From: Actinomycetota bacterium
Lineage (GTDB): Bacteria > Actinomycetota > Thermoleophilia > Gaiellales > Gaiellaceae
Assembly (NCBI GenBank): GCA_020029615.1
Contig: JAIBJO010000039.1
Coordinates: 1 to 39,108 of the forward strand
Length of the DNA: 39,108 bases
Reading direction: 5' to 3'
The position numbers and the translations under genes were made by a program. The notes beneath the pieces are model-generated. The model was not told the origin of the DNA and searched no databases. It worked only from the letters and a program-made list of their open reading frames with translations. Of this stretch, positions 23,147-33,023 are shown one piece after another (the first letter of the stretch is position 1; every line of letters begins with the position of its first letter).

Positions 23147-24886
23147 ATGCCGGACGACGACGGCGGCGTGAACGGCGGCAGCGCTGTCGAGCCCGCGAGC
23201 CCCACACGGCGCTCTTCGCTCCTCTACGTCTTCAGGGTCGTCGCCGGAAACCGTCAGCTGCGGCGCGTCGAGCTGGCGTTCGCGACCTTCAACTGCGGCG
23301 AATGGGCGTCGTGGATCGCCATGCTCGTGTACGCGTACGCGCAGGGAGGTGTGACGGAGACCGGAATCGTCGCCACCGTCCTCCTGATCCCGGCTGCGGC
23401 GTTTGCGCCGGTGATAGCCGCCGTCGGCGACCGCTACCCACCCGGGAAGCTGCTCCTAGCGGGCTACGTGGCCCAGGCACTGACGTGTGCTGCGGTCGGA
23501 GTGGCGCTCTTCGTCGACGCTCCTCCGCTGGTCGTGTACGCCCTGCTCGTGGGGCCGTCGGTCTCGTTCACGATGACGCGGCCCACGCAGTCGGCGTTCG
23601 CCCCGAGCCTCGCCCGAGCGCCGGAGGAGCTCACGGCGACGAATGTCGCGTCGGGCTGGATCGAGAGCGTGAGCACGCTCGCCGCACCGGCGCTCGCGGG
23701 CGTCGTGCTCGCCGTCGGCTCGGAGGGCATGGTGTTCGCCCTCGTCGCCGCGGGCTGCCTGCTCGGAGCCGTGCTCGTCATGCCGCTCAGGAATGTCACA
23801 CCGGCCACCCCGGCGGCCGAGCCCGGGAGCGAGGACGAGACGCGGCTCGGCGGCTCGCTCTCGTTCGTGCGAAGCGATCCGCAGGCGGCCATCCTCGTGC
23901 TGCTGCTCGGCGCTCAGGGGATCGCGATCGGCGCTCTGGACGTGCTCAGCGTCGAGCTCGCGCAAGGCGTTCTTCAGCGCGGAGGAGATTGGGCCGGCTA
24001 CCTCACCGCGGCGTTCGGCGCCGGAAGCGTCGTCGCCGTCGTCGTCACGGCGCGTCTCGTCGGGATGACGCGGCTGGCCCTCCCGCTCGTCCTGGCGCTT
24101 GCCGTCTGGAGCGTTGCGTTCATGGGGCTCGCAACGCTTCCGGCAGCACTCGGCGCGCTCGTCCTGCTCGCGGTCGCGGGGGGCGCGCGAATGACGTTCG
24201 ACGTCGCCGGACGCACGTTGCTCCAGCGCGTCGCGCGGCCCGATCTCCTCGCGCGGGTCTTCGGGCTCCTCGAGGGGCTCCTGATGGCGGGGCTCGCTGT
24301 CGGGTCGCTCCTCGCGCCGCTCCTCGTGGCGCTGGGCGGAGTGTCTCTCGCGTTCGTGTGCGTCGGCGCGATCCTCCCACTCGTCGCCCTCGCGGCGGGG
24401 CGTCGGCTGCTCGACATCGACCGCCACGCGACGGTACCGGTGGTGGAGGTCGCGCTGCTGCGCTCGATGCCGCTTTTCGCGCCGCTCCCTCCGCCGGCGC
24501 TCGAGTCGCTCGCCCGCGCCCTGTCTCCGCTCTCGGTGCCCGCGGGAGTCGACGTCATCCGCGAGGGAGACGAAGGCGACCGCTTCTACGTGATCGCCGA
24601 CGGCGAAGTGGAGATCGTTCACGACGGGCTGGTGGCCGCAACTCGTCGCCGTGGCGAGGGGTTCGGCGAGATCGCGCTCATCTACGACGTGCCTCGCACC
24701 GCGACGGTCAAGACCACGCGAGACACGCAGCTCTACTCCCTCGAGCGCGAGGCGTTCCTCCTCGCCGTGACGGGCCACGCGACCGCGCAGCGAGCAGCGC
24801 ACGACCTCGCCGCCGCTCGACTGGAGGAGCTGCGGGCGATGGACAAGGCAGCCTCGGTCGACGACACGACGATGAGCCGGCGCTGA
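23147..24886 (+). CDS. MFS transporter fused to a cyclic nucleotide-binding domain
   Basis: A 579-residue membrane protein. Residues about 30-425 hold the roughly 12 hydrophobic helices of a major facilitator (MFS_3/enterobactin-exporter type), with the loop GDRYPPGKLLLAG after helix 2. Residues about 440-560 form a cNMP-binding/Crp-like domain: VIREGDEGDRFYVIADGEVEIV, then the phosphate-binding cassette GEGFGEIALIYDVPRTATV, whose Gly-Glu-Ile-Ala and Arg are the usual ligand contacts. Transport may therefore be gated by cAMP or cGMP. The nucleotide cyclase gene lies immediately convergent, with 2 nt between the two stops. This supports but does not prove a functional link. Substrate unknown. 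Confidence 0.9.
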   Translation: MPDDDGGVNGGSAVEPASPTRRSSLLYVFRVVAGNRQLRRVELAFATFNCGEWASWIAMLVYAYAQGGVTETGIVATVLLIPAAAFAPVIAAVGDRYPPGKLLLAGYVAQALTCAAVGVALFVDAPPLVVYALLVGPSVSFTMTRPTQSAFAPSLARAPEELTATNVASGWIESVSTLAAPALAGVVLAVGSEGMVFALVAAGCLLGAVLVMPLRNVTPATPAAEPGSEDETRLGGSLSFVRSDPQAAILVLLLGAQGIAIGALDVLSVELAQGVLQRGGDWAGYLTAAFGAGSVVAVVVTARLVGMTRLALPLVLALAVWSVAFMGLATLPAALGALVLLAVAGGARMTFDVAGRTLLQRVARPDLLARVFGLLEGLLMAGLAVGSLLAPLLVALGGVSLAFVCVGAILPLVALAAGRRLLDIDRHATVPVVEVALLRSMPLFAPLPPPALESLARALSPLSVPAGVDVIREGDEGDRFYVIADGEVEIVHDGLVAATRRRGEGFGEIALIYDVPRTATVKTTRDTQLYSLEREAFLLAVTGHATAQRAAHDLAAARLEELRAMDKAASVDDTTMSRR

Positions 24887-24888
24887 TC

Positions 24889-25953
24889 TCAGGGCGGCGG
24901 CGTGCCGTTCACGGTCCACAGCGAGACCGTCGAGTCGCGTCCCCGGACCTCGAACTCACCCACGTGCTCGAGATCGTCCGGCTGCCGGAGAAGCGCTTCG
25001 CGCGTCGTCTCGGAGAGGAGGATCGGGCCGCCGACCGTCTTCGTCATGCCCTCGATCCGCGACGCCGTGTTCACGGTGTCGCCGTGCACCGTATATTCGA
25101 GCCGACGAAGCGAGCCGACGTTGCCGGACATGAACGGACCACTGTTGAGGCCGATGCCCATTCGCACCAACTCGCCGAAACCGCTCTCGCGCAGCCACGC
25201 GTTGAAGCGCGGAAGGCGGACGTCGAGCATGTCACGGGCAGTCGCGAGCGCACGGTCGGCATGGTCCTCGATCTCGAACGGGGCGCCGTACACAGCCAGG
25301 AAGCCGTCGCCGCGGTACGCGACGAGCGTCCCGCCGTGCTCGAGAATCGCGTCGCTCGTCTCGTCGAAGTAGCGATTCAGAGCCTCGATGACGAGCTCGG
25401 GCGACCTCTGCTCGGAGAAGGCCGTGAACCCTCGGAGGTCCGTGAACATGACCGTGCCCGTTGTCTGAACTCCCCCGAGACGCAGGTCGTCGTCCGCCCG
25501 CGCGAGGACGTCGTCCACGACATGCTCGGGAAGGAACCGCGAGAAGACGTCGTGGACGTGTGCGCGCTCCAGGTCGTGGAGGCGCTTCTTCGCCAGTCCG
25601 GCGTTGATCCTCGCGCGCAGGATGACCGGGTTGAACGGCTTCGGAAGATAGTCGTCCGCACCGATCTCGATGCAGCGGACGACGCTTTCCGTCTCGTCGA
25701 CCGCGGAGATCATGATTACGGGGACGTGCTCGGCGCCAGGCGTTGCCTTCAGCTCCTCGAGGACCGAGATGCCGTCGAGCTCGGGCATGACGATGTCGAG
25801 GAGGACGACGTCGCTGGCCTCCTCGGCGAATAGCTCGAGGGCCTCCCGACCGTGCGCCGCCGCACGAACCGTGTGACCCTCCTGCTCGAGAAGTCGTCGA
25901 AGCAACTTTCGGCTGATGCCGTCGTCGTCGGCGATGAGGATCGTGGCAGGCAC
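24889..25953 (-). CDS. Response regulator with class III nucleotide cyclase output
   Basis: A 354-residue soluble protein from GTG 25953, preferred to a longer frame because conserved sequence begins there and a promoter ends 9 nt upstream. The receiver domain (3-120) has phospho-acceptor Asp53 in VVLLDIVMPELDG and Lys in YLPKPF. A short linker helix leads to a class III cyclase domain (about 160-345). Metal ligands Asp172 (FTDLRGFT) and Asp216 (RGDGFLAVYG) are present, as are Asn295 and Arg299 of the transition-state pair and Asp292. The residue four before Asp216, usually the adenine-contacting Lys, is Ala212. It should make cAMP or cGMP under phosphorelay control; the HPt-kinase operon is divergent. 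Confidence 0.91.
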   Translation of the reverse strand: MPATILIADDDGISRKLLRRLLEQEGHTVRAAAHGREALELFAEEASDVVLLDIVMPELDGISVLEELKATPGAEHVPVIMISAVDETESVVRCIEIGADDYLPKPFNPVILRARINAGLAKKRLHDLERAHVHDVFSRFLPEHVVDDVLARADDDLRLGGVQTTGTVMFTDLRGFTAFSEQRSPELVIEALNRYFDETSDAILEHGGTLVAYRGDGFLAVYGAPFEIEDHADRALATARDMLDVRLPRFNAWLRESGFGELVRMGIGLNSGPFMSGNVGSLRRLEYTVHGDTVNTASRIEGMTKTVGGPILLSETTREALLRQPDDLEHVGEFEVRGRDSTVSLWTVNGTPPP

Positions 25954-25962
25954 GTGCGCGTG

Positions 25963-25991
25963 ATCCTCGCGCCGGCGGTGCGTCGGGTCAA
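25963..25991 (-). promoter_or_regulatory. Candidate promoter of the REC-cyclase gene
   Basis: On the minus strand TTGACC (25991-25986), a 17-nt spacer, GAGGAT (25968-25963). The GTG start at 25953 follows after 9 nt, so the leader would be very short. Confidence 0.45.
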
Positions 25992-26017
25992 CCTCCAGTC
26001 TCGCCGGGGGGGCGGGT

Positions 26018-26046
26018 TTGGCAGCGCGGTCGCCACGCTTTAGGCT
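26018..26046 (+). promoter_or_regulatory. Candidate promoter of the HPt-hybrid kinase operon
   Basis: TTGGCA (26018-26023), a 17-nt spacer, TAGGCT (26041-26046). A start near 26053 gives a leader of about 24 nt containing AAAAGAGG, 7 nt ahead of the proposed CTG start of the HPt gene. It is divergent from the cyclase promoter. Confidence 0.5.
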
Positions 26047-26076
26047 CGCCCTGTCAACTGGAAAAGAGGCAATGTC

Positions 26077-26379
26077 CTGGCGGAGCTCATCGACGAGTTG
26101 CTCGCGGACGCCCCTGGCCAGCTCGCGACACTGCGCGACGCTGCGACCTCGGGCGATGCGGAAGCAGCCCGGCGTGCAGCGCACACGCTGAAGGGCAACG
26201 GCCGGACGTTCGGAGCGACGGCGCTCGCGTCTCTGTGCCAGGAGGCCGAGGCCGCCGCGACGAACGGGGACATCGATGCCGTGCTCGCTCGCGTCGACGA
26301 GATCGCCGCGGAGTGGGAGCGCGCCCGGGCAGAGCTCGTCGCGTGGCGAAACGGGGGCGGCGCGCGTGACGGTGCCTGA
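26077..26379 (+). CDS. Stand-alone histidine phosphotransfer (HPt) protein
   Basis: Phosphorelay intermediate of 100 residues from a proposed CTG start. The HPt signature [21 protein letters not shown] includes the phospho-accepting His in AHTLKG, within a four-helix pattern. In frame there is no ATG, GTG or TTG between the stop at 26041 and TTG 26098. Conserved residues [16 protein letters not shown] precede 26098, and AGAGG lies 7 nt before CTG 26077, so I place the start there. ATG 26072 is in another frame. The gene overlaps the hybrid kinase start by 14 nt. It should carry phosphate from the kinase's receiver domain to another receiver, plausibly the REC-cyclase encoded divergently. Confidence 0.85.
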   Translation: MAELIDELLADAPGQLATLRDAATSGDAEAARRAAHTLKGNGRTFGATALASLCQEAEAAATNGDIDAVLARVDEIAAEWERARAELVAWRNGGGARDGA

Positions 26380-29300
26380 CGAGCCTCTCGAAAACGAGGA
26401 CGTCTCAACGCGCCCGAGCGTGCCTGACGAGGCGACGCTGCGGAGCCTGGTCGATCAGTTGCCGCTGACCGTGTACATCGACAATCTCGACGAGACGAGC
26501 TCCAACGTCTACACGAGCCCGCGCCTCGAGAAGGAGCTCGGCTACTCCGTCGAGGAGTGGGCCTCGAATCCCGACTTGTTCGTCGAGGCGCTGCATCCGG
26601 AGGATCGCCAGCGCGCGCTGGACAGCGACGCCGGGAAGCTCGAAAGCGGGAAGGAGTCGCGACTCGAGTACCGGATGGTCGCCCGCGACGGGAGCGTGCG
26701 GTGGTACCTGGATCAGTACGCCGTGGTTCCGGCGACGGCTCGCACCGCTGGCCTGGCACACGGCTTCCTCCTCGACATCACCGAGCAGAAGGAGCTCGAG
26801 CACGCGCTCGAGCAAGAGCGGCAACGCCTCGAGTCGATCCTCGAGGTCAGCCCGACACCCACGGTGACGCTGGATTCGAGTGGACTTGTGACGTCCTGGA
26901 ACCCTGCCGCTGAGGCGCTCTTCGGATACACGTCGGACGAGGCGCTCGACAACCGGCTCGACGAGCTCGTGCCGACGACCACTCTCGAGTCGACCACGAC
27001 CTCGAAGAGCTGGGTGGCGGGCCTCGTCAGCTCGTCGGGCACCGTTGCACGTCTTGAGCGAACGGACGGGTCCGTCGTGGAGGTCGAGATCCTGCGCACA
27101 CCGCTTCACGTGGAAGGCGAGAAGAGGGGCGAGCTCGTCGTCTACCACGACGTCACCGCAGTGCGCCAGGCGGAGACCCGCTTCCGGCGCCTCGCGGAGG
27201 AGCTGCCCCTCGTCACATACATCGACGAGCCACCGGAGTTCGACTCGGAAGGGGAGACCGGCAGCGCTTCAGTCGCAGGCGATTCCCTGTACATGAGCCC
27301 TCAGGTCGAGGGAATGTTCGGCTATCCCGCCGAGGACTGGGCCGACAACACGCTCTGGGAGAAGATCCTCCACCCGGACGACCTCGAATGGGTGCTCGCG
27401 GCAACGGTCGAGTTCTATACGGCCGGCACGTCGTACGACCTCGAGTACCGCTTGATCCGGGCCGACGGTTCGGTGATCTGGGTGCACGACCAGGCTGTCG
27501 TCGTGCGCGACGAGGCGGGCAAGCCCCTCTACTCCCAGGGCTTCTGGGTCGACATCACCGAGCGGAAGCAGCTCGAGGAAGCGCTGCACGCACGCGAAGC
27601 CGAGCTCGCGCGCGAGAAGCAGTACTTCCAGTCACTCGTCGAGGTCAGCCCGGTCGCAGTCGTGACCATGGACACGGAGGAGCGCGTGACGGGCTGGAAT
27701 ACGGCCGCGACTCGCCTCTTCGGATACGAGGAGGACGAAGCGATCGGACGAACGATCACCGAGCTGGTGCTCGTCTCCGACGAGCTGCCGTCCGATTCCG
27801 CCGTCCCACCGGACGAGGCGCTCGCAACCGGCCGCGTCGACCGTGTCACGAGACGAAACCGAAAGGACGGCTCACTCGTCGACGTCGAGGTCTCGATGGT
27901 GCCGCTCCACGTCGACGGCGACCACCGCGGCTTCTACGCCATCTACCGGGACATCACCACGCTCAAGCAGGCCGAGACGCGCTTTCGTCGCCTTGCGGAG
28001 GAGCTGCCGCTCGTCACCTACATCGACGCGCCGACAGGAGCGTCGGCGCACAGCGACAAATCCGATCGGTCGGTGGCCGGCGAGTCGCTCTATCTGAGCC
28101 CGCAGGCCGAAGAGCTCTTCGGCTATCCGATCGAGGACTGGAAGGACAACCGCCTGTGGGAGCGGATACTCCACGACGACGACCGCCACTGGGTCGTCGC
28201 TGAACAAATCGAGGCTCAACGCGCGCTGAGCCCGATCACGATGGAGTACCGCGTCCTCCACGCGGACGGTCGCGTCGTCTGGATCCGCGACGCGTCGGTG
28301 CACGTCCTCGACGACGCGGGCAGGCCCCTGTACGTGCAGGGGTTCTTCATGGACATCACGGAGCGCGTGGAGAACGAGCGGACGCAGGCGGCGCTGCGCA
28401 GCATCGCCGAGACGGCGAGTGCCGCCGAGGACATGCCGAGCTTCTATGCCGAGATCCACCGCATCGTCGGCGACTTGATGTACGCCGAGAACTGCTACAT
28501 CGCCATCTACGACGAAGCGAAGAGCACACTCAGCTTCCCGTACTACGTCGACACGGTCGACACCACGTGGCCCGAGCCTGATGAGTGGGAACCGCTCGGC
28601 GATACCCCCCTCGGGCGGGGCATGACGGCCTACGTGCTGCGCACCGGCCGCCCCCACCTGTTGCCTCTGGAGACTCAGAACGAGCTGGTCGAGCGCGGCG
28701 AGGTCGAATCCGTAGGTGCGGATGCGGTCGACTGGCTCGGCGTTCCGCTACGCGGCGGAGGACGAACGCTCGGCGTGCTGGCTCTACAGAGCTACGACGA
28801 GGGCAAGCGCTACACCGAGCGGGACAAGGAGCTGCTCGCCTTCGTCGGCCAGCACATCGGGACGGCCCTCGCGCGGACGCAGCTCCGCGAGGAGACCCGG
28901 CAGCACCTGCGCGAGCTCGAGACGGTGAACCGCATCGGCCAGGCGCTCGCGTCGCAGCTCGACCTCGACGCGCTCGTCGAGCTCGTCGGCGATCTCGTCG
29001 CCGAGACGTTCGACGCCGACGTCGCCTATGTCGCCTTCCTCGACAGCACGGCGAACGAGATCTCGTTCCCGTACTTCCGCGAGGGCGACCGGAAGATCGA
29101 GCAAGATCCGGTACCGCTGGGAGACGGGCCGACCTCGCGCGTGCTGCGCTCACGGGAGCCGCTCCTGCTCCATAGTGCGGAGGACTTCGCCGAGCTCGGC
29201 GAGCGGAAGGTGGCGGTGGCCTCCGGCTCCTACCTCGGCGTCCCGATTCAGGCCGGGGGCGCGACGATCGGCGTGCTCAGCGTCCAGACCACGGTCGAGA

Positions 29301-31084
29301 CCGCCAGGTACGACGACGCGGATGCGCGATTGCTCGCCACGATCGCCTCCCAGGCCGCGATGGCGATCGAGAATGCTCGGCTGCTCGAGACCGAGCGGGC
29401 CGCCCGCGAGCAGGCCGAGACGCTGCGCGCCGCTGCCTTGTCCCTCGGGAGCATGCTAGGCACGTCCGAAGTCTTCGACCTCATCTTGTCAGAGCTGGGC
29501 AAGGTCGTTCCCTATCGAAGTGGCAGCATCCAGCAGCTCGACGGCGACGAGTTCGAGATCCTCGCCGCCCACGGCTTTCCGGACATCGACGAGCTGCTCC
29601 GACACCGCTACGCCTGCACGGGACCCGACGATCCTGCGTGGGAGCTCGTCAAGCGGCACGAGACAATCATCATCTCGAACCCCTCCGAGCGCTACCCGCA
29701 GTTCGAGGACGCGCACGGGGAGGGAAGCATCAAGACATGGATGGCCGTCCCCTTGCTGATCGGCGACCGTCTCATCGGGATGCTGACACTCGACTCGTTC
29801 GATGAGAATTTCTACACCGCTGAGCACGCAGAAACGGCGAAGGCCTTCGCCGCGTTCGCTGCGACCGCGATCGACAAGGCGCGCTACGTCACCGAACTGC
29901 AGCAGGCACGCGAGGAGGCGGAGTCGGCGAACCACGCGAAGAGCGTTTTCCTCGCCTCGATGAGCCACGAGATCCGCACGCCGATGAACGCGATCATCGG
30001 GATGAGCGGGTTGCTCCTGCGGAGCGAGCTCGACGACGAGCAGCACGAGTACGCGTCGATCGTCCGCACGTCGAGCGAGGCGCTGCTGCGGATCATCGAC
30101 GACATCCTCGACTACTCGAAGATCGAAGCGGGACGTATGGAGCTCGAGCTGCAGCCGTTCGATCTCGGCGAGTGCGTGAGCGAGGTCGTTGCGCTCGTGG
30201 AGTCGCTCGCCAGGAGCAAGGGGCTCGAGCTGACATGCACGTTCGGAGCGGGAACACCTACGTCACTGGTCGGAGACGTCACCAGGCTCCGGCAGATCCT
30301 CCTCAACGTCCTCAACAACGCAATCAAGTTCACCGACACCGGCACTGTCGCGCTCTCCATTGCTGCTTCGGAGCCAGGCGACGACGGCAGCATCGAGCTT
30401 CGGAGCAGCGTTCGAGACACGGGCATCGGGCTCTCGCCGGAGCAGCTCGACCGGCTCTTCCAGTCGTTCAGCCAGGCGGATGCATCGATCAGCCGCAGGT
30501 TCGGAGGGACAGGCCTCGGCCTCGCCATCTCGAAGCGGCTCGCGGAGGCGATGGGAGGAACGATGTGGGCCGAGAGCGACGGGCCGGGTCAAGGCTCTAC
30601 GTTCCACGTGACGATCTCCACGCGAGTCGCGTCCCGAGATGCGGTCGAACAGGGAGCAGGCCGAGAGCATGGCACGCTCGACCTCGACCCGGAGCACGCG
30701 ACCCGCCACCCGCTCCGAATCCTCTTGGTCGAGGACAACGCCGTGAACCAGAAGCTGGCGCTCCGTCTCCTCGCACAGATGGGCTACGGCGTAGATGTCG
30801 CAGGCAACGGCTTGGAGGCTCTCGAAGCGGTCGAGCGTCAGCGCTACGACCTGATCCTGATGGACGTGCAGATGCCCGAGATGGACGGTCTCGAGGCAAC
30901 CCGCCGCATTGTCGCCGACGTGCCCTCGGAGCGACGGCCGTGGATCGTGGCGATGACGGCCAACGCGATGGAGGGCGACCGCGAGGCCTGCCTCGACGCC
31001 GGCATGAACGGCTACATCTCGAAGCCGATCCGCGTGCCCGAGCTCGTCGGGGCGGTTCTCTCCGCGCCGGTGGGAAGCTCGTAG
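26366..31084 (+). CDS. Large hybrid histidine kinase (five PAS, three GAF, HisKA, HATPase, REC)
   Basis: A 1572-residue multi-sensor kinase with no membrane segment. GTG 26366 overlaps the HPt gene. Rough domain order: PAS 25-142, PAS 153-265, PAS 272-397, PAS 421-534, PAS 537-667, GAF 672-842, GAF 850-1007, GAF 1020-1175, HisKA with His1201 in [12 protein letters not shown], HATPase (N-box [10 protein letters not shown]-box [12 protein letters not shown]) to about 1419, and a receiver with Asp1500 in [16 protein letters not shown]3 and PAS5 share [18 protein letters not shown], and PAS2/PAS4 are alike, so a PAS pair of about 266 residues was duplicated. The His-Asp order plus the HPt partner make a full phosphorelay. 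Signals could be redox, light or small ligands; none is evident from sequence. Confidence 0.93.
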   Translation: MTVPDEPLENEDVSTRPSVPDEATLRSLVDQLPLTVYIDNLDETSSNVYTSPRLEKELGYSVEEWASNPDLFVEALHPEDRQRALDSDAGKLESGKESRLEYRMVARDGSVRWYLDQYAVVPATARTAGLAHGFLLDITEQKELEHALEQERQRLESILEVSPTPTVTLDSSGLVTSWNPAAEALFGYTSDEALDNRLDELVPTTTLESTTTSKSWVAGLVSSSGTVARLERTDGSVVEVEILRTPLHVEGEKRGELVVYHDVTAVRQAETRFRRLAEELPLVTYIDEPPEFDSEGETGSASVAGDSLYMSPQVEGMFGYPAEDWADNTLWEKILHPDDLEWVLAATVEFYTAGTSYDLEYRLIRADGSVIWVHDQAVVVRDEAGKPLYSQGFWVDITERKQLEEALHAREAELAREKQYFQSLVEVSPVAVVTMDTEERVTGWNTAATRLFGYEEDEAIGRTITELVLVSDELPSDSAVPPDEALATGRVDRVTRRNRKDGSLVDVEVSMVPLHVDGDHRGFYAIYRDITTLKQAETRFRRLAEELPLVTYIDAPTGASAHSDKSDRSVAGESLYLSPQAEELFGYPIEDWKDNRLWERILHDDDRHWVVAEQIEAQRALSPITMEYRVLHADGRVVWIRDASVHVLDDAGRPLYVQGFFMDITERVENERTQAALRSIAETASAAEDMPSFYAEIHRIVGDLMYAENCYIAIYDEAKSTLSFPYYVDTVDTTWPEPDEWEPLGDTPLGRGMTAYVLRTGRPHLLPLETQNELVERGEVESVGADAVDWLGVPLRGGGRTLGVLALQSYDEGKRYTERDKELLAFVGQHIGTALARTQLREETRQHLRELETVNRIGQALASQLDLDALVELVGDLVAETFDADVAYVAFLDSTANEISFPYFREGDRKIEQDPVPLGDGPTSRVLRSREPLLLHSAEDFAELGERKVAVASGSYLGVPIQAGGATIGVLSVQTTVETARYDDADARLLATIASQAAMAIENARLLETERAAREQAETLRAAALSLGSMLGTSEVFDLILSELGKVVPYRSGSIQQLDGDEFEILAAHGFPDIDELLRHRYACTGPDDPAWELVKRHETIIISNPSERYPQFEDAHGEGSIKTWMAVPLLIGDRLIGMLTLDSFDENFYTAEHAETAKAFAAFAATAIDKARYVTELQQAREEAESANHAKSVFLASMSHEIRTPMNAIIGMSGLLLRSELDDEQHEYASIVRTSSEALLRIIDDILDYSKIEAGRMELELQPFDLGECVSEVVALVESLARSKGLELTCTFGAGTPTSLVGDVTRLRQILLNVLNNAIKFTDTGTVALSIAASEPGDDGSIELRSSVRDTGIGLSPEQLDRLFQSFSQADASISRRFGGTGLGLAISKRLAEAMGGTMWAESDGPGQGSTFHVTISTRVASRDAVEQGAGREHGTLDLDPEHATRHPLRILLVEDNAVNQKLALRLLAQMGYGVDVAGNGLEALEAVERQRYDLILMDVQMPEMDGLEATRRIVADVPSERRPWIVAMTANAMEGDREACLDAGMNGYISKPIRVPELVGAVLSAPVGSS

Positions 31085-31094
31085 TCCTGAGGCT

Positions 31095-31784
31095 CTACGG
31101 AGGCGGGCTATCGTCGCGAGAGCTCGACCGCACTGCGTCCAGGTCGAAGAGCCCCGTCTGGTAGGCGAGCACGACCGCCTGGACACGGTCACGGAGGTCG
31201 AGCTTCTGGAGAATGTGTGTGACGTGGGTCTTGACGGTGGTTTCGCTGATGTAGAGCTCCTGACCGATCTCCGCATTCGAGAGGCCACGGGCGATCAGGC
31301 GAAACACCTCTCGCTCGCGCTCACTGAGATCGTCGAGCTCTTTCGGAGGCGTTGGACGGGGGGCGCGCGCGAACTCCTTGATCACGCGTTTCGTGATCGC
31401 CGGCGAGAGAAGCGCGTCGCCGGCTGCGACGGTGCGGATCGCGGCGATCAGCTGCTCGGGAGGGTCGTCCTTCAGAACGAAGCCGCTGGCGCCGGCCCTC
31501 AACGCATCGTAGACGTACTCGTCCAGATCGAACGTCGTGAGTATCAGAACGCGCGGCGCCCCGTTTGAGGCGAGGATGCGGCGCGTCGCCTCGAGCCCGT
31601 CGAGCTCGGGCATGCGGATGTCCATGAGGATGACGTCCGGCGTGAAGCGATCGGCCTTCTCGATCGCCTCGAGCCCGTTGGACGCCTCCGCGACGACCTC
31701 GATGTCGTCCTTGCCTCCGAGGAGCATCCGGAAGCCGGCGCGGACCATCGACTGGTCATCGGCCACGAGGACGCGAATGCTCAC
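31095..31784 (-). CDS. NarL/FixJ-family response regulator, partner of the DesK-like kinase
   Basis: Transcription regulator of 229 residues from GTG 31784. The receiver has Asp9-Asp10, phospho-acceptor Asp55 in VILMDIRMPELDG, and Lys in FVLKDD. The LuxR-type DNA-binding domain reads LSEREREVFRLIARGLSNAEIGQEL with TTVKTHVTHILQKL. The GTG overlaps the kinase stop (GTGA), so expression is coupled. A palindrome beyond the kinase start (33024-33045) is a candidate binding site. It converges on the hybrid kinase gene, with 10 nt between stops. It is expected to control its own operon and possibly the MMPL exporter gene. Confidence 0.94.
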   Translation of the reverse strand: MSIRVLVADDQSMVRAGFRMLLGGKDDIEVVAEASNGLEAIEKADRFTPDVILMDIRMPELDGLEATRRILASNGAPRVLILTTFDLDEYVYDALRAGASGFVLKDDPPEQLIAAIRTVAAGDALLSPAITKRVIKEFARAPRPTPPKELDDLSEREREVFRLIARGLSNAEIGQELYISETTVKTHVTHILQKLDLRDRVQAVVLAYQTGLFDLDAVRSSSRDDSPPP

Positions 31785-32992
31785 GGTCGCACAACGTCCA
31801 GCGGAAGACGCGTGCTGAGCACGAAACCGCCCTCGGCTGCAGCTCCGGCCGTCATCTCGCCACCGTAGATGTTCACGCGCTCCCGGATCCCAACGAGCCC
31901 GTGGCCGAGACCGTCGCTCGTCGACATGCCCATACCGTCGTCGCGTACTTCGATCTGCACGTCGTTGCGCCCGTAGAGAACGGTTACGTCCGCGCCGGTC
32001 GCGTGCGCGTGCTTCAGCGCGTTGGTCAAGCCTTCCTGCACGATGCGGTAGGCGGACAGATCGATCGCCCGCGGGAGCGGGAAGGGGTCACCGTCGACAT
32101 GCAGCCGCACCGGAAGTCCTGCGCGTCCCACCTCGTCGAACAGTGACTCGAGTCCGTCGAGACCCGGCTGTGGCGCGAGTTCGAGTCCATCGCCGTCGCG
32201 GCGCATGGCGCCCAGGAGACGGCGCATCTCTACGAGCGCGGTTCGGCCGGCCTGCTCGACACGCCCGAGCGCGTCCTTGTCGGTCTCGAGCCCTGCAGGG
32301 AGGTTGTGCCGGACGGCTCCGATCTGGAGCACCATCACGCTGACGGCATGGGCGACGATGTCGTGCAGCTCGCGTGCGATGCGCGCCCGCTCCTCGGCGA
32401 CTGCGATCTTCGCTGCGGCCTCTCGCTCCCGCTCGGCAAGCAATGCGCGCATCTCGGCAGCCTCTCGCTGGCTCTCGGCGAGCGTTGCGCGCATCTCAGC
32501 CGCCTCGGCCTGTTCTGAACGCTCGCGCAGTGCGTAACCGGCGATCCACGCGGCCACGAAGCGGAGTGTGATGAAGACGTACTGACTGGCCGTTTGCGCT
32601 CCAGGGATTGCGTCGACGACGATCACCATGCAGCCGATCACGAGCGCGAGGCCGACGCCGGCCTGCCTGCTGTCGCGCAGGTTGCCGAGCAGGAACGCGG
32701 TCGCCAGGCCCACGACTCCGAGGCTGCCGACGAAGGGAATCAGCAGTGGGTCGACGTACGTGAGCGCCGCGGCGATCAGCCAGTAGGTCGCGGGAGCGGC
32801 AAAAGGGAAGTGGCGTCGCCAGAAGAGCGGCAACACGAGGACCGCGATCGCGGGTATGGAGAACCACAGGGTCGTCGTCGGTGCGCCTGGCGAGTCGCGC
32901 CCGACGACGAGCTCGAGCATGCCCGCGATCGCCATGACCGCGATCAGCAGCTCGAACCAGTACTCACGCACCAGGTCTCTGATCCGGTTCAC
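31781..32992 (-). CDS. DesK-like membrane sensor histidine kinase
   Basis: Sensor kinase of 403 residues from GTG 32992. Several hydrophobic helices (about 13-155) lack an extracellular domain. A charged coiled coil (156-205) contains two near-identical 14-residue units (AEMRATLAESQREA and AEMRALLAEREREA). HisKA_3 carries His210 in RIARELHDIVAHAVSVM. The HATPase domain has QEGLTNALKHA and the G-box VRDDGMGM, ending LVGIRERVNIYGG. No ribosome binding site precedes the GTG, but a TACGTT box ends 6 nt upstream, suggesting a leaderless transcript. It is the first gene of a kinase-regulator operon divergent from a small ORF and an MMPL exporter. Membrane-intrinsic sensing is likely. Confidence 0.93.
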   Translation of the reverse strand: MNRIRDLVREYWFELLIAVMAIAGMLELVVGRDSPGAPTTTLWFSIPAIAVLVLPLFWRRHFPFAAPATYWLIAAALTYVDPLLIPFVGSLGVVGLATAFLLGNLRDSRQAGVGLALVIGCMVIVVDAIPGAQTASQYVFITLRFVAAWIAGYALRERSEQAEAAEMRATLAESQREAAEMRALLAEREREAAAKIAVAEERARIARELHDIVAHAVSVMVLQIGAVRHNLPAGLETDKDALGRVEQAGRTALVEMRRLLGAMRRDGDGLELAPQPGLDGLESLFDEVGRAGLPVRLHVDGDPFPLPRAIDLSAYRIVQEGLTNALKHAHATGADVTVLYGRNDVQIEVRDDGMGMSTSDGLGHGLVGIRERVNIYGGEMTAGAAAEGGFVLSTRLPLDVVRP

Positions 32993-32998
32993 GCAATG

Positions 32999-33004
32999 AA
33001 CGTA
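32999..33004 (-). promoter_or_regulatory. -10 box (TACGTT) before the DesK-like kinase gene
   Basis: TACGTT on the minus strand ends 6 nt before GTG 32992, consistent with a leaderless transcript. The -35 region is not consensus and touches the palindrome at 33024-33045, which suggests activator dependence. Confidence 0.4.
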
Positions 33005-33023
33005 CTGCAGGCTCGTCCTGGCT

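Noticed and set aside
23302-25833. 843-residue plus-strand ORF running through two genes
   Set aside because: It crosses the end of the MFS gene and the antisense of the cyclase gene; both have full motif support in other frames.
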